DNA from: Candidatus Handelsmanbacteria bacterium
GTDB lineage: Bacteria > Latescibacterota > UBA2968 > UBA8231
Assembly: GCA_016867395.1 (NCBI GenBank)
Contig: VGJS01000001.1
Coordinates: 124,001 to 188,000 of the forward strand
Length of the DNA stretch: 64,000 nucleotides
Direction of reading: 5' to 3'
In this document: positions 16,213-25,164 of the stretch, one piece after another
How the letters are laid out: every line of letters starts with the position of its first letter
Position numbering within the stretch: the first letter of the stretch is position 1
Program-made: the position numbers and the translations under genes
The notes under the pieces: generated by a model
What the model was told of the DNA's origin: nothing
The model's input: the letters and a program-made list of their open reading frames with translations, nothing else
Database searches by the model: none

Positions 16213-17058
16213 ATGCTTCCGGCAACCTATGACTGCCCCCCGACCCTGAGCGACCAGCAGATCCTCGACTTCTGCCGCGACGGGTACCTGGTCCTGCCAG
16301 GGGTGGTGCCCGAGGAGATCAACCGGCGCACCGTGGCCTTCCTGGAGGAGCACAACGGCCCGCAGCCCGACCCCATCCTCGGCGAGGAGTGGTTCACCGA
16401 GGCCGTGCTCAAGAACCCCGCAGCCGCCGGGGCGGTGCGCTCCCTTCTGGGGGCCCATTTCCGCCTGCCCGGGATGATGGCCAACCACCGCACCCACTGC
16501 CCGCAGCCGGCCCAGAAGTGGCACCGGGACGGGGGCTCCATTTACAACCGCCGTCTCGACTACCTACAAGTCTTCTACTACCCCAGCGACACCCCCGAGG
16601 GGATGGGTCCCACCGAGGTGGTTCCCGGCTCCCATTTCGTGCGGAGCAAGTCCAACTACATGCGGCACTACGACTGCATCCGCCACGGGGTGCGCACCGC
16701 GGCCCCAGCCGGCTCCATCTTCCTCACCATCTACTCGATCTGGCACCGCCGGGGCAAAAGCACCGGGGAGGGGGTGCGCAACCTGCTCAAGTACAACTAC
16801 TGGCGCACTACCCCGCCCCGGCGCGACTGGCTGGCTGATTTGGCGTTTAATTTCTCGTGGATTCACCTCAGCTCGGGCCGGCCGACCTTTGAGCAATTCA
16901 TGGACGGCATCGGGGCCGCCGAGTTGTTCACCTGGCTCTGCGGCCTGGAGCAGGAATACCACTTCCAGGGCGGCCAGTGCTGGCCGGTCAGCGCCATCAA
17001 CCGCGCCCCCTACACTCAGGAGGGGCTGCCGGTGGGGTTGTGGCCCCACCCCCTCTGA
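16213..17058 (+). CDS. phytanoyl-CoA dioxygenase (PhyH) family protein, copy 2
   Basis: 281 aa. The iron ligands are visible in KWHRDGGS (His104, Asp106) and IYSIWHRRGKSTGE (His178), with the co-substrate arginine probably in GEGVRNLLKYNYW. The protein is similar to copy 1 over its whole length: TLSDQQILDFCRDGYLVLPG, YLQVFYYPSDTPEGMGPTEVVPG and NLLKYNYWRTTPP. Both have intact triads, so both should be active, possibly on different substrates or positions. The ATG is preceded by AGAGGTG. The gene ends 4 bp from the convergent selD with no visible terminator between them. Confidence 0.86.
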   Translation: MLPATYDCPPTLSDQQILDFCRDGYLVLPGVVPEEINRRTVAFLEEHNGPQPDPILGEEWFTEAVLKNPAAAGAVRSLLGAHFRLPGMMANHRTHCPQPAQKWHRDGGSIYNRRLDYLQVFYYPSDTPEGMGPTEVVPGSHFVRSKSNYMRHYDCIRHGVRTAAPAGSIFLTIYSIWHRRGKSTGEGVRNLLKYNYWRTTPPRRDWLADLAFNFSWIHLSSGRPTFEQFMDGIGAAELFTWLCGLEQEYHFQGGQCWPVSAINRAPYTQEGLPVGLWPHPL

Positions 17059-17062
17059 TCCC

Positions 17063-18115
17063 CTAACGCACCACCCGGATCTTACCCGGCCTTCCGGCCC
17101 CGATCTCCCCCACCACCCGCCCCTCCCCTACCCCGGCCCGGTGCAGGGCCGCCAGCGCGGTCTCGGCCTCTTCCTGGGGCAGGGCCACCAGCAGGCCCCC
17201 CGAGGTCTGGGCGTCGGCCAGCATCAGTTGCTCCTCCTTTGAAAGCTCCGGGGCGAATTCCACCCAATCGGCCAGGAAGCGCAGATTGGCGTGGGTGCCC
17301 CCCGGCGCGATGCCGGCCCGCACGTATTGCCAGGCCGCCGGCAGCACCGGCACCTGGTTCAGCCGCACCAGGGCGTTTACCTGGCTGGCGGCGGTGACAT
17401 TACGCAGGTGCCCCAGCAGGCCAAACCCCGTGACGTCGGTGGCGGCGTGGACCTCGAACTCGGCCAACACCTCGGCGGCGGCCCGGTTGAGGGTGCCCAT
17501 CACCCCGATGGCCCCGGCGATGGCCCCCAGGGGGTCCTCGCCAAGTTTGGCCGCGGTGCTGATGATGCCCAGGCCCAGCGGCTTGGTCAGGATCAGCGTG
17601 TCGCCGGGCCTGGCCCCGGTGTTGGTCCAGGCCCGCTCTGGATGGACCGCCCCCACCACCGCCAGCCCGAAGATGGGCTCCTCGGTGCGGATGGTGTGCC
17701 CCCCGACAATGTCGATGCCCGCCTCCTTGGCTTTGCCCGCGGCCCCGCGCAGGATCTCCCCCAGCACCGCCGGCTCCAGGCGCTCCTCGGGAAAGCCGAC
17801 CAGGTTCAGGGCCGCCAGTGGCCGGCCGCCCATCGCGTATACATCGCTCAGCGCATTGGCCGCGGCCACGGCGCCAAAGTCGCGGGGATGGTCCACGACG
17901 GGGGTGAAGAAGTCCGTGGTCAGCACCAGGGCCAGCTCGTCGCTAAGCTTGTAGATGGCCGCGTCGTCGGCCGTGGCGCTGCCCACCAGCACCTTAGGAT
18001 CGCTCAGGGAAGGCAGGGCCCCCAGCAGGGGCAGCAGGTACCCGGGCGGGTGTTTAGCCGCACAACCGGCCCTTTTGGCTAGTTGGGTCAGGCGCACCTC
18101 GTCGAAGCTGTTCAT
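17063..18115 (-). CDS. selD: selenide, water dikinase (selenophosphate synthetase)
   Basis: 350 aa from ATG 18115 (MNSFDEVRLTQLAKRAG); the open frame upstream has no family similarity. The catalytic pair Cys18 and Lys21 is present in AGCAAKHPPGYL. The usual second cysteine or selenocysteine (GCGCK or similar) is alanine. The AIRS-type fold follows: LTTDFFTPVVDHPRDFGAVA, ANALSDVYAMGGRPLAALNL, IVGGHTIRTEEPIFGLAVVG, and AATDVTGFGLLGHLRN. It makes selenophosphate for selenocysteine, selenouridine or selenium-cofactor synthesis. No SelA proper, SelB, SelU or tRNA-Sec is seen in the window. Confidence 0.9.
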   Translation of the reverse strand: MNSFDEVRLTQLAKRAGCAAKHPPGYLLPLLGALPSLSDPKVLVGSATADDAAIYKLSDELALVLTTDFFTPVVDHPRDFGAVAAANALSDVYAMGGRPLAALNLVGFPEERLEPAVLGEILRGAAGKAKEAGIDIVGGHTIRTEEPIFGLAVVGAVHPERAWTNTGARPGDTLILTKPLGLGIISTAAKLGEDPLGAIAGAIGVMGTLNRAAAEVLAEFEVHAATDVTGFGLLGHLRNVTAASQVNALVRLNQVPVLPAAWQYVRAGIAPGGTHANLRFLADWVEFAPELSKEEQLMLADAQTSGGLLVALPQEEAETALAALHRAGVGEGRVVGEIGAGRPGKIRVVR

Positions 18116-18146
18116 CCACACCTCTGATGGAAAGCGGGTGATAGAT

Positions 18147-20612
18147 TCATTCCCGGAGCGCTGATGGCCAGACCTCCGGGGCCACCGGGGGCGGGGCGGA
18201 CCGCACTGCACTGGCTGGCCCGGAGGCCCCTGCCCCAGCGATAGAGCTGAAGACCCCGTACCACAGCAGGGCGACGAGACTGAGGAAGACCGTGGTTTTT
18301 TTCCAGCTCAGGACGGCGCCCTCCAGAGGGGGCAGGGACAACCTGCCGCCGCCCAGCCCCAGCGCGACGCCGGCCAGCAGGTACGCCCCGGCCCCGCAGT
18401 ACAGGGCCCAGTCCGTACCCCACTTCATCCCCACAACCACGGCCAGGGCCGAGCCGGCCACCGAACTGACCCCGTTGATCCCCCACATCCACGGGATCTG
18501 GCCGGGGGCCGCACTGCCAGCCAGGCGCAGCGCGGCCGGAAAACACAGCCCCATCATCCCGCCCAGGGGCAGGATCAGGGCCAGGGAAACGAGGATGCGC
18601 CCGCCGGCCTCCAGTCGGAGCGCCGAGGTGATCACCTCCCCCTGGAGCCAGCCCAGCCCTAATCCAACCACCCCGGTCATCACCGCGGCAATCCCCAAAC
18701 CCCGGTTCCCCCCCAAAGCTGGCACCCTGCTCCCCGCCAGGCTGCCGGCAGCGCTGGAGAGCAAGAGGGCGAAGAGGGTGACGGCCAGGGCGAGGAGCGG
18801 CTGGCCCAGGAGCAGCGAGAAGCGCTGCAAGAGGTAGATCTCCACCAGCATGAAGCCGGCGCCCAAGCAGGCAGCGAAAACCCGCAGCCGCAGCCCCAGC
18901 ATCTGCGGCAGGTGGCCCAGGTGCAGGCCCGCCAGGAGCAGGGTGGCCGCCCCCGCGCCCCAGAGCAGGTACTTCAGGTTCCGGTCCACCCCGGTGGTGA
19001 TCCCGTAAAAATAGGGCCGCCCGTCGGTGACGGGCCGCAAGTCGCTGGGGTGATTGGCAATGAAGGCCCCCAGCCCGGCCGAGCGCAGAGGAGAGAGGGC
19101 CGGCCCCTCCCGGTGGCCGAGGGCGAAGTAGGGTTGGAGGTCCAATTCACCGGCCACGGCCAGCAACTGCCCCAACTGCTTCTGGGAAAAGGGGGTCTTC
19201 TGCACCAGCAGCAAGGGCCGGTAGGCTTCCTGGGATTTGGGGTCCCCACGGGTGCCGTTGATCACCAACAGGTGATTGAGCAGCTCCGCCGCCGGCCGCC
19301 CCTCATCCTGCCAGAGGGCGGCCAGGGTAGTGACCACCCGCAGCATCAGAGTGTGATCGTGCACCACCAGGGCCAGCCGGCCCCCCGGATTGAGCAACTC
19401 CAGGTAGCGCCGGTACGCCTCCCCGGTGAACAGGTAGTTCTCCTGTAGGGCGTATCCGGCCAGTTCCGCGGCCGAGGAATAGACCAGGGGCAGGGCGATC
19501 AGGTCATAGGGCCCTTTCGACCGCTCGGCAAAATGGCGGCCGTCCTCGGCGCGGACCTCCACGTTATCGAACTCGTAGAGGTGACCGTTGTACTCCCCGT
19601 GCGCCCGCACCAGGTCCACCACCGCGGCATTGATCTCCGCCCCATCGACCCGCTCCCAGCCCGTCATCAGCGCGTAGAGCACGTCCGCCCCTCCCCCTGG
19701 CCCCAGGATCAGGGCCCGGCCGCGCGGGGCAAAATAATAGGGGAACAGGGCGGCTTCCTGCCGCAGGAAGAAGAGCCGGCGGAAATCCCCCTCAAAGCGG
19801 AACATGTACGAACCGGCCCCCCCGTCGGTGTAGAGGTTCAGGCCGGTCTCCCCTGTGCGGTCCACCAGGTCGGTGCGGGCGTACGCGCTCCAGGTGGTCT
19901 GCACCAGCCGGCCCGGCTCGGTGGCCGAACTAAGGGCCTTGAACATCGGCTTGTCCGCTGCGCGCCCCAACTCCTTCAGGTCGATCTGCACCAGTTCCAG
20001 GCCGCGCTGCCCCAGGAAGGCCAGGAGGAAGAGCCCGGCCCCGGCCCAGCCCCAGCGCCGGCTCGGGGCCACCAGCCCCCCTGCCAGGGCGCTCAAAAGC
20101 CCGCAGGCCAAGACCGCGTCCACCCCGCCCAACCACCCCAGGCAGGGGATGATCCCCAGGGTAGCCAGGGCCGCCCCGCTCAGATCCCAGAAGTAGAGCC
20201 GCTGGCTCTGGCCGGCATGGGTGCGGAAGATCAGGGAGAGAAACGCCCCGGCCAGGGCAAAGGGCAGGGCCGCCACCCCTAACAACCCTGCGGTCCCGGC
20301 CCGCGGCACCCAGGCGGCAAAAGCCGCGGCCAGCCAGAGCCCCGCGCCCTGGCCAAAGGCCAGCAGGCTGAGGGCCCTGGCGCCCTTGAGGCGCTGCCCT
20401 AGCACCGCACCCAGCCCCAGTCCGCAGATGGCCCCGGAGAGGACCAGAAAGGTGTAGTGGTAGTAGAGCAGGAAGGAGAAGAGCCGGGTGAAGGCGATCT
20501 CGGCGCCGATCAGGGCCGCGCACACCAGGGCCAGGGCCAGGCACCAGGACCTGGGGGGAGGGGGACCGGCGGAATTGACACTTGGCCCGGGTGGCTCTAT
20601 CCTACGGGGCAC
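18147..20612 (-). CDS. membrane protein with spermidine-synthase-like domain
   Basis: About 821 aa if started at GTG 20612; the exact start is uncertain. The frame is open far upstream only because it lies opposite the luciferase-like gene. The N-terminus has about seven hydrophobic helices (ALVCAALIGAEIAF, FLVLSGAICGLGLGAVLG). Next comes a class I methyltransferase/spermidine-synthase-like domain with the nucleotide motif ALILGPGGGADVLYALMTG, VDGAEINAAVV and VRAEDGRHFAE. A second set of helices follows (FAACLGAGFMLVEIYLLQRF, LGGMMGLCFPAALRL). The architecture matches the fused MFS-like spermidine/spermine synthases common in FCB and Planctomycetes genomes; their product is largely unknown. 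The gene is divergent from 20637 and begins inside that gene's promoter region. Confidence 0.75.
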   Translation of the reverse strand: MPRRIEPPGPSVNSAGPPPPRSWCLALALVCAALIGAEIAFTRLFSFLLYYHYTFLVLSGAICGLGLGAVLGQRLKGARALSLLAFGQGAGLWLAAAFAAWVPRAGTAGLLGVAALPFALAGAFLSLIFRTHAGQSQRLYFWDLSGAALATLGIIPCLGWLGGVDAVLACGLLSALAGGLVAPSRRWGWAGAGLFLLAFLGQRGLELVQIDLKELGRAADKPMFKALSSATEPGRLVQTTWSAYARTDLVDRTGETGLNLYTDGGAGSYMFRFEGDFRRLFFLRQEAALFPYYFAPRGRALILGPGGGADVLYALMTGWERVDGAEINAAVVDLVRAHGEYNGHLYEFDNVEVRAEDGRHFAERSKGPYDLIALPLVYSSAAELAGYALQENYLFTGEAYRRYLELLNPGGRLALVVHDHTLMLRVVTTLAALWQDEGRPAAELLNHLLVINGTRGDPKSQEAYRPLLLVQKTPFSQKQLGQLLAVAGELDLQPYFALGHREGPALSPLRSAGLGAFIANHPSDLRPVTDGRPYFYGITTGVDRNLKYLLWGAGAATLLLAGLHLGHLPQMLGLRLRVFAACLGAGFMLVEIYLLQRFSLLLGQPLLALAVTLFALLLSSAAGSLAGSRVPALGGNRGLGIAAVMTGVVGLGLGWLQGEVITSALRLEAGGRILVSLALILPLGGMMGLCFPAALRLAGSAAPGQIPWMWGINGVSSVAGSALAVVVGMKWGTDWALYCGAGAYLLAGVALGLGGGRLSLPPLEGAVLSWKKTTVFLSLVALLWYGVFSSIAGAGASGPASAVRSAPPPVAPEVWPSALRE
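20575..20603 (+). promoter_or_regulatory. sigma-70-type promoter for the luciferase-like gene
   Basis: A perfect TTGACA (20575-20580), a 17-bp spacer and TATCCT (20598-20603) lie 33 bp before ATG 20637. It overlaps the probable start of the divergent membrane methyltransferase gene. Confidence 0.7.
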
Positions 20613-20636
20613 TTCACCCGAGGGCACCGGTTCGAT

Positions 20637-21656
20637 ATGGCCATCCAATTCGGCTACTGCCTCCCCATCTTCGCGGTGCCGGGCAATCTGTTCTTCCGCA
20701 CCCCAAATTACGCCGAACTGCGGCCCTCCACCACCCTCGATCTGGCCAGACGGGCCGAGGAACTCGGCTACGACTCGCTGTGGGTGGCCGACCACCTGAT
20801 GCTGGGCCGGGACCAGGCGATCCTCGAAGGCTGGACCACCCTGGCGGCCCTGGCCGGCTGCACCGCAAAGGCCAGGCTGGGCATCATCCACTACTCCAAC
20901 CCCATGCGCCACCCCGCGATGACCGCCAAGATGACCGCCACCCTCGATCAACTCAGCGGGGGCCGCTACATCCACTTCTTCGACTGCGGCAACAACCGGC
21001 GCGAGCACCGGGCATACGGCCTGCCCTGGCAGGAGGAGGCCGAGGAGCGCATCGCCCGCATGGAGGAAGCCCTGGACCTGACCCTGGACCTGTGGCAGGC
21101 CGGGGAGCCCCTCGATTTTCACGGGCGCTACTACCAGCTCGAACAGGCCCTGTGCAAGCCCGGCCCGGCCCAGCAGCCTCATCCGCCGGTATGGATGGGG
21201 GAAGCCCACCCGCTGATGCTCGACCTGTGCGCCCGCCGGGCCCAGGGCTGGAACACCACCCCGGTCTCCCTGCCCGAGCTGGACCGCCGGCTCCAGGCCC
21301 TGGAGGCCGCCTGCCAAAAGCACGGCCGCCCCTTTGGGGAATTGGAAAAGAGCTTCGAGACCCAGATCCTCATCGCCCCGGACCTGGGGGCCCTGCGCCA
21401 CAGCCTGGCCCAAATCCTCGCCCGCAACCCCGACCCACCCGCCGAGGACCTGGCCGCCTTTGCCCAGGGCCGCACCGGCGAGATCCCCTCCTCCCTGACC
21501 GAGAGTTTCCTAGTCGGCACCCCGGACCAGGTCGCCGCGCAGGTGGGCGCCTACCTCCAGCGCGGCATCTCCCACTTCCAGCTCTGGTTCATGGACGCCC
21601 CCCAAACCGGCGTCCTGGAACTCTTTGCCCGGGAAGTGATCCCCCGTTTTCGCTGA
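20637..21656 (+). CDS. LLM-class flavin-dependent oxidoreductase
   Basis: 339 aa from ATG 20637. It has the bacterial luciferase-like TIM barrel: LARRAEELGYDSLWVADHL, TTLAALAGCTAKARLGIIHY, and TAKMTATLDQLSGGRYIHFF. The end RTGEIPSSLTESFLVGTPDQ resembles the F420- or FMN-dependent monooxygenases. The phrase CGNNRREHRAYGLPW is where the usual GAGW motif would lie. The oxidised substrate is unknown. Promoter and start are unambiguous, while the longer open frame is only the opposite strand of its neighbour. The NIPSNAP gene follows after 15 nt and is probably co-transcribed. Confidence 0.85.
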   Translation: MAIQFGYCLPIFAVPGNLFFRTPNYAELRPSTTLDLARRAEELGYDSLWVADHLMLGRDQAILEGWTTLAALAGCTAKARLGIIHYSNPMRHPAMTAKMTATLDQLSGGRYIHFFDCGNNRREHRAYGLPWQEEAEERIARMEEALDLTLDLWQAGEPLDFHGRYYQLEQALCKPGPAQQPHPPVWMGEAHPLMLDLCARRAQGWNTTPVSLPELDRRLQALEAACQKHGRPFGELEKSFETQILIAPDLGALRHSLAQILARNPDPPAEDLAAFAQGRTGEIPSSLTESFLVGTPDQVAAQVGAYLQRGISHFQLWFMDAPQTGVLELFAREVIPRFR

Positions 21657-21671
21657 ACAGGACCCAGGGCC

Positions 21672-22010
21672 GTGATCTACGAATTGCGGATGTACGACAT
21701 CGACCCGGACCGGATGGAGGAGTACCTCCAGTGGGCCAACGACACGGCCCTTCCCCTGCTGATCCACCGCTTCAAACTCGACGTGGTGGGATTCTGGCGC
21801 CAACTCGCCATCCCCCCCGAGATCGAGCAGGGAACCAGCACCAACGTGGTGTGGATGATCCGCTGGCAAAGTGAGGAGGAGCGCAATGCGGCCTGGAAAC
21901 ACATCCGCGCCCATCCTGAGTGGAAGGCCATCCGGGAAAACGCCCCTCCCTTCTGGAAGAAGATCGACAGCCAGTTGATGGACACCGTCCCCATCTCGCC
22001 CAGGCCCTAA
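21672..22010 (+). CDS. NIPSNAP family protein
   Basis: 112 aa from GTG 21672 (MIYELRMYDIDPDRMEEYL). The N-terminal YELRMY motif and later NVVWMIRWQSEEERNAAW and WKKIDSQLMDT are typical of the NIPSNAP ferredoxin-like fold, often found next to oxidoreductases and of unknown biochemical role in bacteria. It is full length for the family's small bacterial members. Its stop TAA overlaps the stop of the convergent Gfo/Idh gene. Confidence 0.85.
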   Translation: MIYELRMYDIDPDRMEEYLQWANDTALPLLIHRFKLDVVGFWRQLAIPPEIEQGTSTNVVWMIRWQSEEERNAAWKHIRAHPEWKAIRENAPPFWKKIDSQLMDTVPISPRP

Positions 22011-23245
22011 GCGATTCCCAGCGCCGCGTCGATCTCCGCCTGGTACCCGTAGATCATGCCGGCCTCCACCTCGCTCATCCTCACTGGCCGGCCCAGCCTG
22101 GAGGACTCGAAGATCGCGTAGATCGCCGCCACGTCCTTCAGCCCCCATTCGGCGTCCACCTCGACCTGCCCCCCCTCGGCGATGGCCTGGGCCAGTTCGT
22201 GTATCTCGATGGCGATCAGCTTCCAGTCCACCGCCGCGTCGCCGGCCGACACCCCGGAAGGGAAGAGGTGGGCGGTCAGCGGCTCAAAGGCAAAACCGGG
22301 GGTCTGTGCCAGGAGCGCCTCCTGGGTCTGCTCCTCCTGGCCGGCCCGCCTCAGATTGATCCGCCCTCCCCTGGTGCCAAAGCCCTCGATGCACCCCTGG
22401 TCTCCCAGGATCAGTTCGCGGTGGGCGCTCCCATGCCCGCCCAGGCCCACCATCCAGTCCACCACGGCCCCACTCTTCATCCTGAACAGGGCCAGGGTGG
22501 TGTCCTCAGCCGTGGCCCGCACCTCCTCCTCCATCTCCCGGTACTGGGCGCGGTAGAACTCGTAGGTCCAGACCGCCTGTTGGGGTTTTTTGCGCACCGG
22601 CTCGACAATCCGGGCCGAGCCCTGGATCTCCTCGATCTCCCCCAACTGGTAGCGGACCATGTGGGTGAAGTGGACCGCCATGTCGAGGATGGCCCCGCCC
22701 CGCTCCTTGTGGTGCCGCCAGGGGGTGATGAAGATGGTGTTGCCCGGACTCAGCGAGTGGAAGACCCCCGCGTAGGGCGCCCCGACGACCCCCCGCCCCA
22801 CCAGGTGATGGGCCAGGCGGGCCGAGGGGTCGCGGCGGAAGTTCTCGGCCACCGAGAGCAGAAGGCCCTTGCGCCTGGCCGTCTCCGCGATCTGCCGGCA
22901 GGCCCTCACTGTGATCGCCAGGGGCTTCTCCACCAGCACATGTAATCCCAACTCCAGGGCCTGGCAGACCACGCGGTGATGGGTCGAAGGGTCGGTCACC
23001 ACGTCCACCGCGGCCAGGTCCGGCTCCCCCCGACGCATGGCCTCCAGGTCGGTGTAGATGGCTGGCCGCCGGCCCAGGAGGCGCTCGGCCTCGGCCGCGG
23101 CCATCTCGGCGTGCTGCGGGCGCAGGTCGCACACCGCGGCGAGGTCCACGTTGGCAAAGGGGGTCTGCGCCAACTCCCGCAGCCCGTACAGATGGCGGGT
23201 GCCCATGCCCCCGCAGCCCACCAGTCCAAACCTGATCTTTTCCAT
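22007..23245 (-). CDS. Gfo/Idh/MocA family oxidoreductase (paralogue of 29865-31109)
   Basis: 412 aa from ATG 23245 (MEKIRFGLVGCGGMGTRH). The Rossmann motif GLVGCGGMG, the EKP signature in HVLVEKPLAITVRAC and the histidine-rich VHFTHMVRYQLGEIEE are all present. It is closely similar to the oxidoreductase at 29865-31109: both have AVDVVTDP, AENFRRDP or AENLRRDP, ITPWRH, and a C-terminal YQAEIDAALGI or YQEDIDVALGL. It is the last gene of the long minus-strand run, 13 nt after the DUF6785 gene. It probably oxidises a pathway sugar or cyclitol; the substrate is unknown. Confidence 0.87.
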   Translation of the reverse strand: MEKIRFGLVGCGGMGTRHLYGLRELAQTPFANVDLAAVCDLRPQHAEMAAAEAERLLGRRPAIYTDLEAMRRGEPDLAAVDVVTDPSTHHRVVCQALELGLHVLVEKPLAITVRACRQIAETARRKGLLLSVAENFRRDPSARLAHHLVGRGVVGAPYAGVFHSLSPGNTIFITPWRHHKERGGAILDMAVHFTHMVRYQLGEIEEIQGSARIVEPVRKKPQQAVWTYEFYRAQYREMEEEVRATAEDTTLALFRMKSGAVVDWMVGLGGHGSAHRELILGDQGCIEGFGTRGGRINLRRAGQEEQTQEALLAQTPGFAFEPLTAHLFPSGVSAGDAAVDWKLIAIEIHELAQAIAEGGQVEVDAEWGLKDVAAIYAIFESSRLGRPVRMSEVEAGMIYGYQAEIDAALGIA

Positions 23246-23258
23246 TCCGGTCCCTTTC

Positions 23259-25154
23259 TCAGACCAAGACGCTGTTGCCCACCATGCCGGTGAAACTGTC
23301 GATGACCCAGAAGACCCCAAAGACGGCGAACTGCCCGATGATCAGGCCCAGGAAGAAGGGCCGCACCTCCCGATAGAGCCGCACCCCGCCGTAGCGCAGG
23401 GCGATCCCCTTGATCAGCCAGGCCAGGAAGGCATTGAAGGACATCCACGAAAACACCGAGCTGATCGGGTACCCCAGCGGGCGCAGAGGCCACCAACTCC
23501 ACAGCCGGCGCGCCAGGAGCAGGAGCCCCATCACCCCGGCCCCGATCCCGGTGTGAACCCAGCCCCACAGGTCCGGCCCCGAAGGCTCGTTGATCCGGGC
23601 GGCGGCATAGTCGAACACGTACTCTGGCAGCCAGATGAAGTGGGCCGGCCGCAGATTGATGGCCCCGTAGGTATAGGCCAGGTGCAGGAGCATCCACAGG
23701 GCCCCGGTCAGGCCGGCCAGGGTGCCGGCCAGCATACCCCAGAAGAGCCAGGGCCGCCTCCCCTCCACCTGCTCGCCCAGCTTCAGCCCGTTGGCGCAGT
23801 GAGGCATGGCGAAGTTAAGCACGTCGTTGGCCCACACCCTGGTGAAGACCATACCCACCAGTCCCGCCGCCCCGTAGGCGGGGGTGCCCAGGGCCGAGAG
23901 CGCCGCGTCGGGCGCCACCAGCGGAGGGTAGAGCACCGCCACCCCTCCTTCGGCGATCACCTGAGTGAGGGCCACAAAGACCACCAAGACAAAGAAGAGC
24001 AGCCCCAGCACCCCGACCAGGGGGATACCCGTGCCCCACAGCCACCAGCCCAGAACCAGCGCACTGCCCGCCAGGCCGCAGACCGCCCCGCGGTACCCGA
24101 TCACCTCGTCCTGGTCGTCCACGCCGCTATCCCCCCGCACCGCTTTGTTCCAGAACTGCCGCAGGTGCTCGCGGCCCACCCATAAGCCCCCCAGCACCAG
24201 CATGATCATGGCGCCCATGTTCTGATGCACCAGGCTGGGCAGGTCGTAACTCCACACGCTGACCGCCGGCTCCCGGCCCCCCCCGGCGCCCACCAGGTGG
24301 AAGGCCGCCTTCTGCGCGGTGTTGAGGAGGTAGAAAACCCACAGGCCGAAGCTCACCTCCCGCTTGGCGAGAAAGAAAAAACCCAAGGTGGCAAAACTCA
24401 GGATCAGGGGCAGTTCAACGGCATTGGGGAGCAAGGGGATGGAGGCCCGCAGCTCCAGGGCCGGGACAAAGGGGTAGTAGTTGTGGAGCCCCTGGAGGGA
24501 ACCCACCACCACCGGCAGGGCGAAGCCGGCCCACATCGCCCCGCTGCGGAAGAGGGAACTCCTGCCTTCCTCCTGGAGCATGGCGAGGGGAACCTGGACC
24601 AGGGGATAGCTGATCCGCTCCCTTTCGGCCCACTGCCGCCTGAGGATCACCATCAGGCAGAGGCTGCCGGCGTGCAGGGCCACAAAGAGGGGCAGCCAGC
24701 CCAGGAGCGGGGTCAGCCACACCTGCCAGGGAACCTCGCTCCCAGCCTGGGCCCCCTCAAAGAAAAGCCGGACCCCCCCCAGGTCCACCGGGGCCAGCCA
24801 GGCGGGGATATGGGGCTGGATCAGGGCGACCCAGTTTTTCTCGGGGGTGGCGTAGTAGAAGGGGCCGGCCAGGATCGCCACCCAGTAGTAAGCCAGGGTG
24901 TGGGTCGAGTTGGCCAGGGTCATCAGGATGTAGACCCCGATCAGCTCGCTGCGGCTCAGGGCCCAGGGGCGGCGCAGGGCGGCCAGCAGCGCGTTGATCC
25001 CCCCCACCAGGACAAAGAAGAACAGGTGGGCCATCGGGCTGGTGTAGAACACATCGCCGGCGTTGGAGCCCTGGAGGTAGAGGGTGCAGTACGGCCCGGC
25101 AGCGCCTACGGCAAAGGCCAGGAGCAGGCCGACGAGCAGGGCTCGGAGAGTCAA
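23259..25154 (-). CDS. DUF6785-type polytopic membrane protein, copy A
   Basis: 631 aa with many hydrophobic segments (ALLVGLLLAFAVGAAGPYCT, HLFFFVLVGGINALLAAL, LVIGWWLWGTGIPLVGVLG-like stretches). It is a paralogue of the protein at 47123-49108. Shared landmarks are LTLANSTHTL-type helix 3, FYYATPEKNW, RISYPLVQVPLAM, LGYPISSVFSWMSFNAFLAWL and the end FTGMVGNS. The family name is from memory (DUF6785/DUF6784), and its function is unknown; oligopeptide-transporter-like topology has been suggested for such proteins but is not visible as a motif here. It lies 10 nt after the AllA-RhaM fusion gene. A transporter for the substrate of this module is a reasonable inference. Confidence 0.78.
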   Translation of the reverse strand: MTLRALLVGLLLAFAVGAAGPYCTLYLQGSNAGDVFYTSPMAHLFFFVLVGGINALLAALRRPWALSRSELIGVYILMTLANSTHTLAYYWVAILAGPFYYATPEKNWVALIQPHIPAWLAPVDLGGVRLFFEGAQAGSEVPWQVWLTPLLGWLPLFVALHAGSLCLMVILRRQWAERERISYPLVQVPLAMLQEEGRSSLFRSGAMWAGFALPVVVGSLQGLHNYYPFVPALELRASIPLLPNAVELPLILSFATLGFFFLAKREVSFGLWVFYLLNTAQKAAFHLVGAGGGREPAVSVWSYDLPSLVHQNMGAMIMLVLGGLWVGREHLRQFWNKAVRGDSGVDDQDEVIGYRGAVCGLAGSALVLGWWLWGTGIPLVGVLGLLFFVLVVFVALTQVIAEGGVAVLYPPLVAPDAALSALGTPAYGAAGLVGMVFTRVWANDVLNFAMPHCANGLKLGEQVEGRRPWLFWGMLAGTLAGLTGALWMLLHLAYTYGAINLRPAHFIWLPEYVFDYAAARINEPSGPDLWGWVHTGIGAGVMGLLLLARRLWSWWPLRPLGYPISSVFSWMSFNAFLAWLIKGIALRYGGVRLYREVRPFFLGLIIGQFAVFGVFWVIDSFTGMVGNSVLV

Positions 25155-25164
25155 GGCCCCAGCG

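Noticed and set aside
18147-21413. 1088-aa minus-strand frame as one protein
   Set aside because: The first 260 codons are the reverse of the luciferase-like gene; family similarity begins only near 20540.
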